Counted from the first letter of the stretch, positions 7,876-17,054 are shown. The stretch is DNA of 64,000 nt from Streptomyces sp. AC512_CC834 (GCF_019049325.1 NZ_JAGMUO010000097.1:372001-436000), one strand, 5' to 3'. Notes: generated by a model not told the origin, from the sequence alone. Program-made: numbers and translations.

Positions 7876-9113
7876 GCACCGAAGCCGCCGACGCCAAGGA
7901 CGCCGTGCCGCTCGGCGGCCCCCGGTTCCAGACCGAACCCGCCCTGCTGTACCGGCAGATGCGGCGCGAGCACGGCGCCGTCACGCCCGTACTCCTGGAC
8001 GGGGACGTCCCGGCCTGGCTGGTGCTGGGCTACCGCGAGCTGCACCAGGTGACCGGCGATCCGGTGCTGTTCAGCCGGGACTCGGACCTGTGGAACCAGT
8101 GGGAGAACATCCCCGACGACTGGCCGCTGCTGCCGATGATCGGCCGCAAGCAGCCGTCGATCCTGTACACGGTCGGCGAGCGGCACCGCGAACGCGCCGC
8201 CATGATCAGCAATGCGCTGGAGGCCGTCGACCCGCACGTCCTGCGCGGCCACGCCGAACGGTTCGCCGACGAACTCGTCGACCGGCTCTGCGCCAAGGGC
8301 GAGGCGGACCTCGTGGGCGACTACGCCATGCTGCTGCCGGTCCGGGTCCTGGCCCACCTGTTCGGCTTCTCCGACGAGGAGGGTCCCGCGCTGGTCACCG
8401 CCCTCAACGACATGATCGACGGCCGGGAGCGGGCCATCGCAGGGCAGACGCATCTCGGCACGTCGATGGCGCGGCTCCTCGCCGACCGGAAGGCGGCGCC
8501 CGCCGACGACGTCGCCTCCCGGATGCTGACCGACAGCGGCGGTTTCAGCGAGGAGGAGGTCATCCAGGACCTCATGGTGATGCTGGCCGCGGGCCACCAG
8601 CCGACGGCGGACTGGATCGGCAACTCGCTGCGCCTGATGCTGACCGACGACCGTTTCGCCGCCTCGCTGTTCGGCGGCCGCAACAGTGTCGCCGAGGCCA
8701 TGAACGAGGTGCTGTGGGAGGACACTCCCTCGCAGAACATCGCCGGCCGCTGGACCTCTCGCGACACCCGGCTCGGCGGCCGCCACATCCGCGCCGGCGA
8801 CCTGGTGCTGCTCGGCCTGCAGGGCGCCAACTCCGACCCGCAGGTCCGCACCGACGGCGCCGCGCTCACCGGAGGCAACAACGCGCACTTCTCCTTCAGC
8901 CACGGCGAGCACCGCTGCCCGTTCCCCGCGCAGGAGGTCGCCGAGGTCATCGCGCGTACGGGCATCGAGGTCGTCCTCGACCGGCTGCCGGACATCGACC
9001 TGGCGGTGCCCGCCGGGTCCCTCACCCGTCGTCCCTCGCCCTGGCTGCGGGGGTTGACCGAGTTGCCCGTGCGGTTCACCCCGACCACTGCCCTGGGAGG
9101 CACGTCAGCATGA
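7872..9113 (+). CDS. cvnE: Conservon CvnE: cytochrome P450 of CYP157 type, lacking ExxR (RarE-like)
   Basis: The GTG start overlaps cvnD by 4 bases and gives 413 residues. The haem Cys is at about 349 in FSHGEHRCPFP. The K-helix ExxR, near-universal in P450s, reads E279-V-L-W282, so the Arg is missing. The I-helix is AAGHQPT, without the acid-alcohol pair used for O2 activation. Loss of ExxR is described for the CYP157 family, whose C subfamily is encoded in cvn9 of S. coelicolor. Catalysis may be altered, or the protein may act as a haem-containing regulator. It is coupled by a 4-base overlap to a second P450. Confidence 0.92.
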   Translation: MSTEAADAKDAVPLGGPRFQTEPALLYRQMRREHGAVTPVLLDGDVPAWLVLGYRELHQVTGDPVLFSRDSDLWNQWENIPDDWPLLPMIGRKQPSILYTVGERHRERAAMISNALEAVDPHVLRGHAERFADELVDRLCAKGEADLVGDYAMLLPVRVLAHLFGFSDEEGPALVTALNDMIDGRERAIAGQTHLGTSMARLLADRKAAPADDVASRMLTDSGGFSEEEVIQDLMVMLAAGHQPTADWIGNSLRLMLTDDRFAASLFGGRNSVAEAMNEVLWEDTPSQNIAGRWTSRDTRLGGRHIRAGDLVLLGLQGANSDPQVRTDGAALTGGNNAHFSFSHGEHRCPFPAQEVAEVIARTGIEVVLDRLPDIDLAVPAGSLTRRPSPWLRGLTELPVRFTPTTALGGTSA

Positions 9114-10339
9114 CGACCGGCACCGAAGAAGCCCGGATCCCGCTGGACCCGTTCGTCACCGACCTCGACGGTGAGAGCGCGCGGCTGCGCGCCGCCGGAC
9201 CGCTCGCCGCCGTGGAGCTGCCGGGCGGCGTGCCCGTCTGGGCGGTCACGCACCACGCGGAGGCCAGGGCCCTGCTCACGGATCCGCGTCTGGTCAAGGA
9301 CATCAACGTGTGGGGCGCCTGGCAGCGCGGCGAGATACCCGCCGACTGGCCGCTGATCGGGCTGGCCAACCCGGGCCGCTCGATGCTCACGGTGGACGGC
9401 GCCGAGCACCGCAGGCTGCGTACGCTCGTGGCGCAGGCGCTCACCGTGCGCCGGGTGGAACACATGCGGGAGCGGATCACCGAGCTGACCGACCGGCTGC
9501 TCGACGAGCTGGCCGCGGACGCGGACGCCGGTGTCGTCGACCTCAAGGCGGCCTTCGCCTACCCGCTGCCGATGTACGTCATCGCCGACCTGATGGGCAT
9601 CGAGGAGGCGCGGCTGCCGCGCCTGAAGGAGCTGTTCGAGAAGTTCTTCTCGACGCAGACCCCGCCCGAGGAGGTCCTCGCGACCCTCACAGAGCTGGCC
9701 TCGGTCATGGGCGACACGGTCGCGGCGAAGCGCGCCGCGCCCGGTGACGACCTGACGAGCGCGCTGATCCAGGCGTCCGAGGACGGCGATCACCTCACCG
9801 ACGCGGAGATCGTCTCCACCCTCCAGCTCATGGTGGCCGCCGGGCACGAGACGACGATCTCGCTCCTCGCGAACTCCGTGGTCAACCTGTCCACGCATCC
9901 CGAGCAGCGGGCCCTGGTGCTCTCGGGCGAGGCGGAGTGGTCCGCGGTGATCGAGGAGACGCTGCGCTTCTCGACGCCGACCTCGCACGTGCTGATCCGG
10001 TTCGCGACCGAGGATGTCCCGGTCGGCGACCGGGTGATACCCGCCGGGGACGCGCTGATCGTGTCGTACGGCGCGCTGGGCCGCGACGAGCGGGCGCACG
10101 GTCCGACGGCGGGCGGGTTCGACATCACCCGCACGTCGGAGAACCGGCACATCTCCTTCGGTCACGGACCGCACGTGTGCCCCGGCGCGGCCCTGTCCCG
10201 GATGGAGGCCGGCGTGGCGCTCCCCGCGCTCTACGCCCGCTTCCCGCACCTGGACCTGGCGGTGCCGGCCGCGGAGCTGCGCAACAAGCCGGTGGTCACG
10301 CAGAACGACCTGTTCGAGCTGCCGGTCAGGCTGGCGTAA
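9110..10339 (+). CDS. Cytochrome P450, canonical (CYP156-like partner in the conservon)
   Basis: A 409-residue P450 whose ATG overlaps the preceding stop. All core motifs are normal: I-helix AAGHETT, ExxR as EETLR, and the haem loop FGHGPHVCPGA. It is therefore expected to be an active monooxygenase, unlike its upstream neighbour. In S. coelicolor the CYP157C gene of cvn9 is followed by a CYP156 gene, and this one sits in the same place. Redox partners are not encoded nearby and the substrate is unknown. Confidence 0.92.
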   Translation: MTTGTEEARIPLDPFVTDLDGESARLRAAGPLAAVELPGGVPVWAVTHHAEARALLTDPRLVKDINVWGAWQRGEIPADWPLIGLANPGRSMLTVDGAEHRRLRTLVAQALTVRRVEHMRERITELTDRLLDELAADADAGVVDLKAAFAYPLPMYVIADLMGIEEARLPRLKELFEKFFSTQTPPEEVLATLTELASVMGDTVAAKRAAPGDDLTSALIQASEDGDHLTDAEIVSTLQLMVAAGHETTISLLANSVVNLSTHPEQRALVLSGEAEWSAVIEETLRFSTPTSHVLIRFATEDVPVGDRVIPAGDALIVSYGALGRDERAHGPTAGGFDITRTSENRHISFGHGPHVCPGAALSRMEAGVALPALYARFPHLDLAVPAAELRNKPVVTQNDLFELPVRLA

Positions 10340-10380
10340 CGGCGTCCGGGGCGGCCGGGGCCACGACGGTCCCCTCACCC

Positions 10381-10400
10381 GCGGGGCGTTTGCTCCCCGC
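10381..10400 (+). terminator. Possible weak terminator hairpin after the conservon
   Basis: GCGGGG (10381-10386) and CCCCGC (10395-10400) pair around an 8-base loop, 41 bases after the last conservon stop. There is no T-tract, so it is only a candidate. Confidence 0.3.
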
Positions 10401-10447
10401 CCTGCGGGTAACTCCGGCATTCCGGACGCCGACCCCCGGGAGTCGTC

Positions 10448-10849
10448 ATGTGGAAGCGCAAGGGCAGGAAGGGCCGCCGGACCGCCGAGCCGGTCCCCGT
10501 GGAGCTGTGCGACCTGTGTGCCAGGGTCTTTCCCGAGGACGAGTCCGTGAGCGGCTACGTGCCGGACTCGTCCTCGGCGCACGCCACCAACGAGTGGTTC
10601 GACGGGCTGCGGCTCATCACCACGTGCTCGGACGAGCACTTCGACGTGATCAAGGAGGGGTACGCGCACCGGCCCTTCGTGGACGAGGAGCTGTGGGCGG
10701 CGAAGCTCACGCGGGCCCTGACCACCGGGCCGCCGGCCGCCTCCATGGACCAGCTCGGCTGCCGCACGGGCCTCCAGGAGCCCCAGATCCGCGCCGCCGT
10801 CGCCTGGCACAACGAGCGCATGCGCGAGCAGCAGCGCACGGACCCCTGA
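10448..10849 (+). CDS. Hypothetical protein with a possible zinc site
   Basis: A 133-residue protein that I do not recognise. It begins with a strongly basic stretch (MWKRKGRKGRR). Cys21 and Cys24 form a CxxC (ELCDLCARVF), and Cys60 with His64 (TTCSDEHF) lies about 36 residues later, a spacing compatible with one structural zinc. The C-terminal half is helical and ends in a charged segment. No signal peptide or membrane helix is visible. The gene stands alone between the conservon and a convergent enolase-family gene. Confidence 0.75.
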   Translation: MWKRKGRKGRRTAEPVPVELCDLCARVFPEDESVSGYVPDSSSAHATNEWFDGLRLITTCSDEHFDVIKEGYAHRPFVDEELWAAKLTRALTTGPPAASMDQLGCRTGLQEPQIRAAVAWHNERMREQQRTDP

Positions 10850-10872
10850 CCCCGGTTCGACTCCGGTCCCGG

Positions 10873-12036
10873 TCAGGACGGGCGGCTCCCGTACACGCGG
10901 TAGGGCTCCGCGTCGGCCCATCTGACGTCCAGGCCGAGGCCGGGCCGCCCGGTGTCGGGGCGCAGCCAGCCGCCTTCGGGCGACAGGGTGCCGTCGAACA
11001 GCAGCCGCTCGACGCGCACGTGGTCGTGGAAGTACTCCAGGTGCCGCAGCCGGCGCACGGCGCAGAAGGCGTGGGCGGACACCGCGGGGGCGCAGTGCGC
11101 GGACAGGTCGAGGTGCCGGACGGCCGACAGACCGGCGACCTCCAGCACGCCGGTGACGCCGCCGCACCGGGTGACGTCGGCCTGGAGGCAGTCGACGGCC
11201 GGTCCCGCCGGTCCCTCGGTGAGGTTGGCGAAGTCCTGGGCGGTGAAGGCGTACTCCCCCGCGGTGATCTCGAGCCGGGCCGGGCCCCGTTCGCGCAGCA
11301 TCCGCAGTCCCTCCAGGTCGGCCGAGCCGACCGGCTCCTCGAACCAGCGCACGTCCCACTCGTCGTGGAACCTGTGCGCCCAGTACAGGGCCTCCTTGCG
11401 GCCGAGCGCCCCGTTGGCGTCGGCGAACAGTTCCGGCCCGTCGCCCACCGCCCGGCGTACGGCGGTCAGGCGCCGCGGGTCGGCCCCCGGTTCCCGTGAG
11501 GTCTTCAGCTTCACGCGCCCGATGCCCTGCTCGACCCAGCCGGCGAGCTGGCCGGTGAGGCGGTCCAGCGGGTAGTTCGTGAAGCCGCCGCTGCCGTAGA
11601 CGGGCACCTGGTCGTGGTGGGCCGGCAGGAGGTGGACCAGCGCGATCCCGAGCAGCCGTGCCTTGAGGTCCCACAGCGCCACGTCGACGGCGGACAGGGC
11701 CATGGCCCCGACGCCGGGGCGGCCGGCGTTGCGCATCCGCGCCCCCATCCGTTCCCACAGCGCGGGCGGCGAGGAGACCGGCGCGCCCTTGACGACCGGC
11801 GCGAGCACGGAGTGCACGAAGGACGCCACGGAGACGTCCCCGTAGGTGTAGCCGAGGCCGGTTCTGCCGCCGGCGTGGACCCGTACGAGGACCAGGGTCG
11901 TGGAGTCCCACTCGAGGGTGCCGTCCTGCTCCCTGCCGTCCGGGCCGTCGGTGGGGACCTCGAAGGCGTGCACGTCGACCGCGTCGACCACGCGGTCGTC
12001 CAGCGCGTTCGCGTCGAAGCCGGTTGCGGACGTCAT
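10873..12036 (-). CDS. Enolase superfamily (mandelate racemase/muconate lactonizing type) enzyme
   Basis: The ATG at 12036 is preceded by GGGAG and gives 387 residues; the open frame upstream is not supported. The capping domain is followed by the barrel with RVKLKTS (general-base Lys) and metal ligands in LFADANGAL, RWFEEPVG and ITAGEY. Enzymes of this group abstract the alpha proton of carboxylates, commonly sugar acids. The substrate cannot be named. It diverges from the YihY-type gene and its promoter must lie in the 184 bases between them. Confidence 0.88.
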   Translation of the reverse strand: MTSATGFDANALDDRVVDAVDVHAFEVPTDGPDGREQDGTLEWDSTTLVLVRVHAGGRTGLGYTYGDVSVASFVHSVLAPVVKGAPVSSPPALWERMGARMRNAGRPGVGAMALSAVDVALWDLKARLLGIALVHLLPAHHDQVPVYGSGGFTNYPLDRLTGQLAGWVEQGIGRVKLKTSREPGADPRRLTAVRRAVGDGPELFADANGALGRKEALYWAHRFHDEWDVRWFEEPVGSADLEGLRMLRERGPARLEITAGEYAFTAQDFANLTEGPAGPAVDCLQADVTRCGGVTGVLEVAGLSAVRHLDLSAHCAPAVSAHAFCAVRRLRHLEYFHDHVRVERLLFDGTLSPEGGWLRPDTGRPGLGLDVRWADAEPYRVYGSRPS

Positions 12037-12220
12037 CGCGTACTCCCTCGCCTCGCTTACTCGGGCTGGTTCTCCGGGCAGGCCGGTTTCCCCGGGCCGG
12101 TTCCCCGCGCCGTCCGGTCCATTCGCGGGCCGTCCGGGTGGGCCGACGTTTGCCCGGGGCGCCCCCGGGTCACTCAGTTCTCCGTCCGCGAGCCATCGAA
12201 AGGACGCCCGAGGAGCACCC

Positions 12221-13024
12221 GTGAACCGGTTGTGGCGGCCGTTCCACCGCGTGTGGGACCGGCTGGCCGCGTCCGCTCTCGTCCGGCGCGGCCGGGAGCT
12301 GGAGCTGATGCACCGGGCCATGGGCTTCGCCACGCTCGCCCTGGTCACGCTGGCGCCGCTGCTGATCGTGGTGGCCGCGGCCGACCCGCTGGGACGCGGC
12401 GGCTTCGCGTCGTGGCTGGCCGACGGCATGGGGCTGTCCGGCCGGTCGGCCCGCGTACTGACCGACATCTTCAGCCCGCCGCCCAAGGTCGTCGGCACCA
12501 CGAGCGTGTGGGGCGGCATCCTGCTCGCCGTGTTCGGCGTGTCCTTCGCGGCGAGCGTCCAGAACGGCTACGAGCGCATCTGGGGACTGCCCTCCGGCCC
12601 GTGGCACCGCATCTGGCGCCAGATGGCCTGGGTGGTCCTGCTGACCGCCTACCTCTACCAGGAGGTGCAGACGCGGACCGCGCTGCACGGGACGGCGCGG
12701 ATCGCGCTGTCCACCGCCAGCGGCATGCTGTTCTTCTGGTGGGGCCAGCACTTCCTGCTGGGCGGCCAGGTCCGCTGGCGGGACCTCCTGCCGGGGGCGC
12801 TCGCCACGATGGTGGGCCTGATCGGCCTGCGCGGCTTCTCGTATCTCGTCTTCACGCCGCTCATCCTGGACAACGCGTTCAGTTACGGCACGGTCGGCAT
12901 CGTGCTGGTGGTGGAGTCCTGGCTGATCGGGGTCGGGTTCGTCGTCTTCGGCGGCTCGATGGTCGGGCACTGGTTCTGCGAGCACCACTGGTGGACCCGC
13001 GCCATCGACCGGGAGCCGGACTGA
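12221..13024 (+). CDS. YihY/BrkB-type integral membrane protein (UPF0761)
   Basis: The GTG at 12221 follows GAGGAG, giving 267 residues. Around six hydrophobic helices are visible, with the family feature VFGVSFAASVQNGYERIWGLP near residue 105. YihY/BrkB proteins are inner-membrane proteins of unsettled function; they are not RNase BN, as once annotated. This copy lacks the long tails of some actinobacterial homologues. It ends 11 bases before the convergent SDR gene. Confidence 0.85.
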   Translation: MNRLWRPFHRVWDRLAASALVRRGRELELMHRAMGFATLALVTLAPLLIVVAAADPLGRGGFASWLADGMGLSGRSARVLTDIFSPPPKVVGTTSVWGGILLAVFGVSFAASVQNGYERIWGLPSGPWHRIWRQMAWVVLLTAYLYQEVQTRTALHGTARIALSTASGMLFFWWGQHFLLGGQVRWRDLLPGALATMVGLIGLRGFSYLVFTPLILDNAFSYGTVGIVLVVESWLIGVGFVVFGGSMVGHWFCEHHWWTRAIDREPD

Positions 13025-13035
13025 CCCGAGGGCGG

Positions 13036-14079
13036 TCAACCGGCGCGCCGGCGCAGGCCGCCGGTGACCAGGGCGGCGGCCGCCCCGGTCACCGCGGTGG
13101 CCAGGGCGAGCGGCCGCCGGTGGCGGGAGAGCCAGAACTGGAGGCTGCGCGGGTGGGCCTCGTCGTCGAAGACGCCGTGGGCTCCGTAGTCGTCGGGGGC
13201 GGTGTCGTCCGGCGGCTTCCAGAGGTTGACCGGCCGTGACGGGTCGACGGCCCGGTCCGTCTGCTGTCCGTCGTAGCCGGTGCGCGCCAGATAGCGGTCC
13301 AGGAGTCCCGGGGCGAGCTTCTGGCCAAGGAGCGTGGCGACGGTGGAGCCGCCGACCCAGTACACGCGCCGCTCGGGGTGGTCCGCGGCGTACAGCACCG
13401 CCCCGGCGGCGACCTCGGGCTGGTAGACGGGGGCCACCGGGCGCGGATGGCGGGGCAGCCGGGTGAGGACCCAACTGAACTGGGGCGTGTTGAGTCCCGG
13501 CATCTGGACCATGGTGACCCGCACCCCGCTGCGGTCGTGCAGCAGCTCGCAGCGCAGCGACTCGGTGAACCCCTGGATGGCGTGCTTGGCCCCGCAGTAC
13601 ACGGCCTGGAGCGGGACGCTGCGCTCGGCCAGGGCCGAGCCGACCTGGACGATGGTGCCGCGATCGCGCGGCGTCATGTGCCGCAGGGCGGCCTGGGTGC
13701 CGTGGACGAAGCCGAAGTAGGTCACCTCGGTGGCGCGCTTCAGCTCCTCGGGCCTGACCTCCGCCACGGGTGCGAAGACGGTCGAGAACGCGGCGTTCAC
13801 CCACACGTCGATCGGGCCGAGTTCTTCCTCGATCCGGGCGGCCGCCTCGTCCACGGCGGGCGCGTCGGCGACGTCCACGGCGAGGGGCAGCGCGTGTCCG
13901 CCCGCCTCGCGGACCTCCTCGGCCGCCCGCTGAAGGGCGTACTCGCCCCGCGCGAGCAGGGCCACCGAGGCGCCGCGGGCGCCGAAGGCCCGGGCGGTGG
14001 CCCGGCCGACGCCGCCGGTCGCGCCGGTGACGACGACGACCTCGGTGCCGTCCGCCCCGCGGCGGCGGGCGCCGCTCAC
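13036..14079 (-). CDS. SDR family oxidoreductase with C-terminal membrane anchor
   Basis: The GTG at 14079 overlaps the stop of the TPP enzyme gene (GTGA); the long open frame upstream is a shadow. The 347-residue protein has an N-terminal Rossmann motif TGATGGVG and the catalytic YCGAK. After the catalytic domain a tail of about 100 residues ends in a hydrophobic segment (LALATAVTGAAAALVTGGL) and a basic end, so it may be anchored to the membrane. The cofactor is probably NADP(H) or NAD(H). Coupling to the TPP enzyme suggests they share a pathway or stress condition. Confidence 0.9.
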   Translation of the reverse strand: MSGARRRGADGTEVVVVTGATGGVGRATARAFGARGASVALLARGEYALQRAAEEVREAGGHALPLAVDVADAPAVDEAAARIEEELGPIDVWVNAAFSTVFAPVAEVRPEELKRATEVTYFGFVHGTQAALRHMTPRDRGTIVQVGSALAERSVPLQAVYCGAKHAIQGFTESLRCELLHDRSGVRVTMVQMPGLNTPQFSWVLTRLPRHPRPVAPVYQPEVAAGAVLYAADHPERRVYWVGGSTVATLLGQKLAPGLLDRYLARTGYDGQQTDRAVDPSRPVNLWKPPDDTAPDDYGAHGVFDDEAHPRSLQFWLSRHRRPLALATAVTGAAAALVTGGLRRRAG

Positions 14080-15878
14080 TTCCTGCCCCGGCCGGGGAGG
14101 TGCCCGGCGTACTCGGTGAGCTTCTGGCGTACGCCCCTGGTGGCGATGCCGGTGGCCTCCGGGTCGTGCAGCGCGGCCTTGACGGCCTTCTTGCCCTGGT
14201 CCTTCATGATGTGCGGCGGGATCGGCGCGATCTCCGCGTCGACCTTGAACTCCAGGACCACGGGCCGGTCGGCGGCGAGCGCCTCGTCCCAGGCGGAGCC
14301 GACCTTCTTGGGGTCGTCGCAGACGATGCCCTTGAGGCCCAGCAGTTCGGCGTAGGCGGCGTAGGGGACGTCCGGGATGTCCTGGGAGCCGGGGTACTTG
14401 GGGTCGCCGGCCATGGCGCGCTGCTCCCAGGTGACCTGGTTGAGGTCCTGGTTGTTGAACACGCAGAAGATGAGCGGGGCCGACCCGGACATTCGGTCGA
14501 GGTACCGCTTGACGGTGATCATCTCGTTCATGCCGTTCATCTGGAACGCGCCGTCCCCGATGAAGGCGATCACCGGCCGTTCGGGGTACGCGAACCGCGC
14601 CGCGACGGCGTACGGCGTCCCGGGGCCCATCGTGGCGAGGGTGCCGGACAGCGAGGCCCGCATCCCGTCGCGCAGCATGAGGTGGCGTGCCCACCAGTTG
14701 GTGCCCGAGCCGGAGTCGGCCGTCAGGATGACGTCGTCCGGCAGTCGCGGCGACAGTTCGGCGGCGACGGCCTGGGGGTTGATCGTCTTGCCGAAGTGCT
14801 CGCCCGCCCAGCGGTCGCACAGGTCGTGCCACTCCCGGACGTCCTTCTCGATCTTCTCCCGCCAGCCGCGGTCCTCCTTGCGCCGGAGCATCGGGATCAG
14901 CGCGCGCAGCGTCTCCCTGGAGTCGCCGACGAGGTGGGCGTCCATGGGGTAGCGGATGCCGATCATGCGGCCGTCGATGTCGATCTCGACGCCCCGGGCC
15001 TGCCCCTCCTCGGGCAGCCACTCCGAGTACGGGAAGCTGCTGCCGACCATGAGCAGGGTGTCGCAGCCCTGGATCATGTTGTCGCTGGCCTTGCTGCCCA
15101 GCAGGCCGATGGGTCCGGTGACGTAGGGCAGGTCGTCGGGCAGGACCTCGCGGCCGAGCAGGGCCTTGGCGACGCCGGCGCCGAGCAGTTCGGCGACCTC
15201 CCTCACCTCGGCCTCCGCGTTCGCCGCGCCCTGGCCGACCAGCATGGCGACCTTGTCGCCCGCGTTGAGGACGTCGGCGGCCCTGCGCAGCTCGTCGAGG
15301 TCGGGCAGGATCCGCGGCCGGCTCCAGCCGACGCTGGAGAAGACGGAACCGTGCTCCCTGGGCGGGGACGGCTGGGCCTCCTCCTCCTGGATGTCACCCG
15401 GGATGATGATCGTGGCGACGCTCCGGGTGGTCAGCGCGGTCTTGAAGGCCCGGTCGATCACGTGCCGGGCCTGGCCCGGGTGCACGACCATCTGGCAGTA
15501 CTCGGACACGTCCGCGAACAACTGGTCGAGGGCGATCTCCTGCTGGTAGTGGGTGCCCAGCGACAGCCGCTTCTGCTGGCCGACCACCGCCACCACGGGC
15601 TGGTGGTCCAGCTTCGCGTCGTACAGGCCGTTGAGCAGGTGCACGGCGCCCGGCCCCGACGTGGCGACGCAACAGCCCACCTCGCCGGTGAACTTGGCGT
15701 GGCCGCACGCCATGAAGGCGGCCATCTCCTCGTGCCGCGCCTGGATGAACTCCGGGTCACCGTCGGCCCGGTCGAAGGCACCGAGCAGACCGTTGATGCC
15801 GTCGCCCGGATAGCCGTACACCCGCTGGACGCCCCACTCGGACAGGCGCTGGAGCACATAGTCGGCGACTTGGGTCAT
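14076..15878 (-). CDS. Thiamine pyrophosphate-dependent enzyme, pyruvate oxidase/acetolactate synthase-like
   Basis: ATG 15878 follows GGGAGAG and gives 600 residues. The three-domain layout is that of POX/AHAS enzymes: a PYR domain with the activating Glu (ARHEEMAAF), a central domain, and a PP domain with the TPP/Mg motif GDGAFQMNGMNE...NNQDLNQ. It resembles pyruvate oxidases of the PoxB group more than biosynthetic AHAS, and there is no regulatory subunit gene nearby. Expected substrate is pyruvate, unproven. It is translationally coupled to the downstream SDR. Confidence 0.9.
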   Translation of the reverse strand: MTQVADYVLQRLSEWGVQRVYGYPGDGINGLLGAFDRADGDPEFIQARHEEMAAFMACGHAKFTGEVGCCVATSGPGAVHLLNGLYDAKLDHQPVVAVVGQQKRLSLGTHYQQEIALDQLFADVSEYCQMVVHPGQARHVIDRAFKTALTTRSVATIIIPGDIQEEEAQPSPPREHGSVFSSVGWSRPRILPDLDELRRAADVLNAGDKVAMLVGQGAANAEAEVREVAELLGAGVAKALLGREVLPDDLPYVTGPIGLLGSKASDNMIQGCDTLLMVGSSFPYSEWLPEEGQARGVEIDIDGRMIGIRYPMDAHLVGDSRETLRALIPMLRRKEDRGWREKIEKDVREWHDLCDRWAGEHFGKTINPQAVAAELSPRLPDDVILTADSGSGTNWWARHLMLRDGMRASLSGTLATMGPGTPYAVAARFAYPERPVIAFIGDGAFQMNGMNEMITVKRYLDRMSGSAPLIFCVFNNQDLNQVTWEQRAMAGDPKYPGSQDIPDVPYAAYAELLGLKGIVCDDPKKVGSAWDEALAADRPVVLEFKVDAEIAPIPPHIMKDQGKKAVKAALHDPEATGIATRGVRQKLTEYAGHLPGRGRK

Positions 15879-15986
15879 GGAACTCTCCCAGGCGTTGGGG
15901 GGACAACGGTCGGCTTGTGGGGTTACCCTCCCGGCCGCCCCCAAACCGGCTGTCCGCCCCCTTCGGCCGCCCGCGTGTCCCGACTT

Positions 15987-17054
15987 CTACGCCGGCGGCG
16001 GGGCCGTGCTCGCCCGGGTCACCAGCCGGGTCGGCACCAGCGTCGTGCCGCGCTCGGGGCCGGCCTCGCGCATCTTGCGCAGCACGGCCCGTACGCACAG
16101 CCGTCCCACCTCGGCGAAGTCCTGGTGGACGGTGGTCAGCGGGGGCAGGAAGGAGCCGGCCTCGGGGATGTCGTCGAAGCCGATGACGCTGACGTCCTCG
16201 GGAACGCGCCGGCCGTGTTCGTGCAGGGCGCGCAGCAGGCCGAGGGCCATCTGGTCGTTGGCCGCGAAGACGGCGGTGCACTCCTTGCGGGCGGCGATTT
16301 CCAGGCCGGCCCGGTAGCCGGACTCCGCCGACCAGTCGCCCCGGACGAGGGGCGGCGGGGTGCGGCCGGCCTCGGCGAGCGTGTGTCGCCAGGCGTCGGT
16401 GCGGCGCTGGGCGGCGAAGGAGTCCTCGGGGCCGCCCAGGTGCCACACCGTGTCGTGCCCGAGGTCCAGCAGATGGCGCACGGCGGCGCGGCTGCCGCCG
16501 GCCTGGTCGGTGTCGACGACCGTGTAGTGGTCGCCGGCGTCGGAGTCGACCACGACGACCTGGACGTGGGGCGGCAGCTTGAGGGAGGCCGCGTCCAGGA
16601 GGTGGACCTCCATGATGACGATCACCGCGTCGACGGCCAGCTCCTCCAGCCGCGAGAACGCGCCGCGCACCTCGTCCTGGGTGGGGACGGCGACGGGCAG
16701 CAGCGTCACCGCGTACCCCTCGCTCGCCGCGGAGGTGGCGATGGCCTCCAGGGTGCGCACGTTGCCCGTGGTGGCCAGTGTGAAGGTGATGACGCCGATG
16801 GTGCGGAACTCGCCGCGTTTGAGCGCCCGGGCCGCGCTGTTGGGCCGGTAGCCCAGCTCCTTCATGGCCGACAGCACCTGCTGCCGGGTCTCCTCGGTCA
16901 CGCCGGCGTAGCCGTTGGCGACGCGGGAGACGGTCTGCGAGGAGACCCCCGCCAGCCGGGCCACGTCCGCCATGGACGCCCTGGGCACCCGGCCGCCGCG
17001 CCGGGGCCGCGTGTCCGCGTCCCGCGCGTCCGCGACTCCCTCAGCCGTGTCCAC
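15987..17054 (-). CDS. LacI family repressor of the galactoside operon
   Basis: A 355-residue LacI protein starting at GTG 17054. The HTH (about residues 28-50) reads MADVARLAGVSSQTVSRVANGYAGV, followed by the hinge region (RPNSAARALKRGEF), and the rest is a periplasmic-binding-like sugar domain (IGVITFTLATTG ... VSVIGFDDIPEAG). It is divergent from the sugar transporter and GH42 genes. Two identical palindromes in the shared intergenic region are its likely operators, so it probably represses both itself and the operon, released by a galactoside-derived sugar (inference). Confidence 0.93.
   Translation of the reverse strand: MDTAEGVADARDADTRPRRGGRVPRASMADVARLAGVSSQTVSRVANGYAGVTEETRQQVLSAMKELGYRPNSAARALKRGEFRTIGVITFTLATTGNVRTLEAIATSAASEGYAVTLLPVAVPTQDEVRGAFSRLEELAVDAVIVIMEVHLLDAASLKLPPHVQVVVVDSDAGDHYTVVDTDQAGGSRAAVRHLLDLGHDTVWHLGGPEDSFAAQRRTDAWRHTLAEAGRTPPPLVRGDWSAESGYRAGLEIAARKECTAVFAANDQMALGLLRALHEHGRRVPEDVSVIGFDDIPEAGSFLPPLTTVHQDFAEVGRLCVRAVLRKMREAGPERGTTLVPTRLVTRASTAPPPA

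Noticed and set aside
8321..11911. Very long open frame on the minus strand across the P450 genes and beyond
   Set aside because: It is Arg/Pro/Gly-rich, has no domain and covers well supported P450 genes; such frames are a product of the high GC content.
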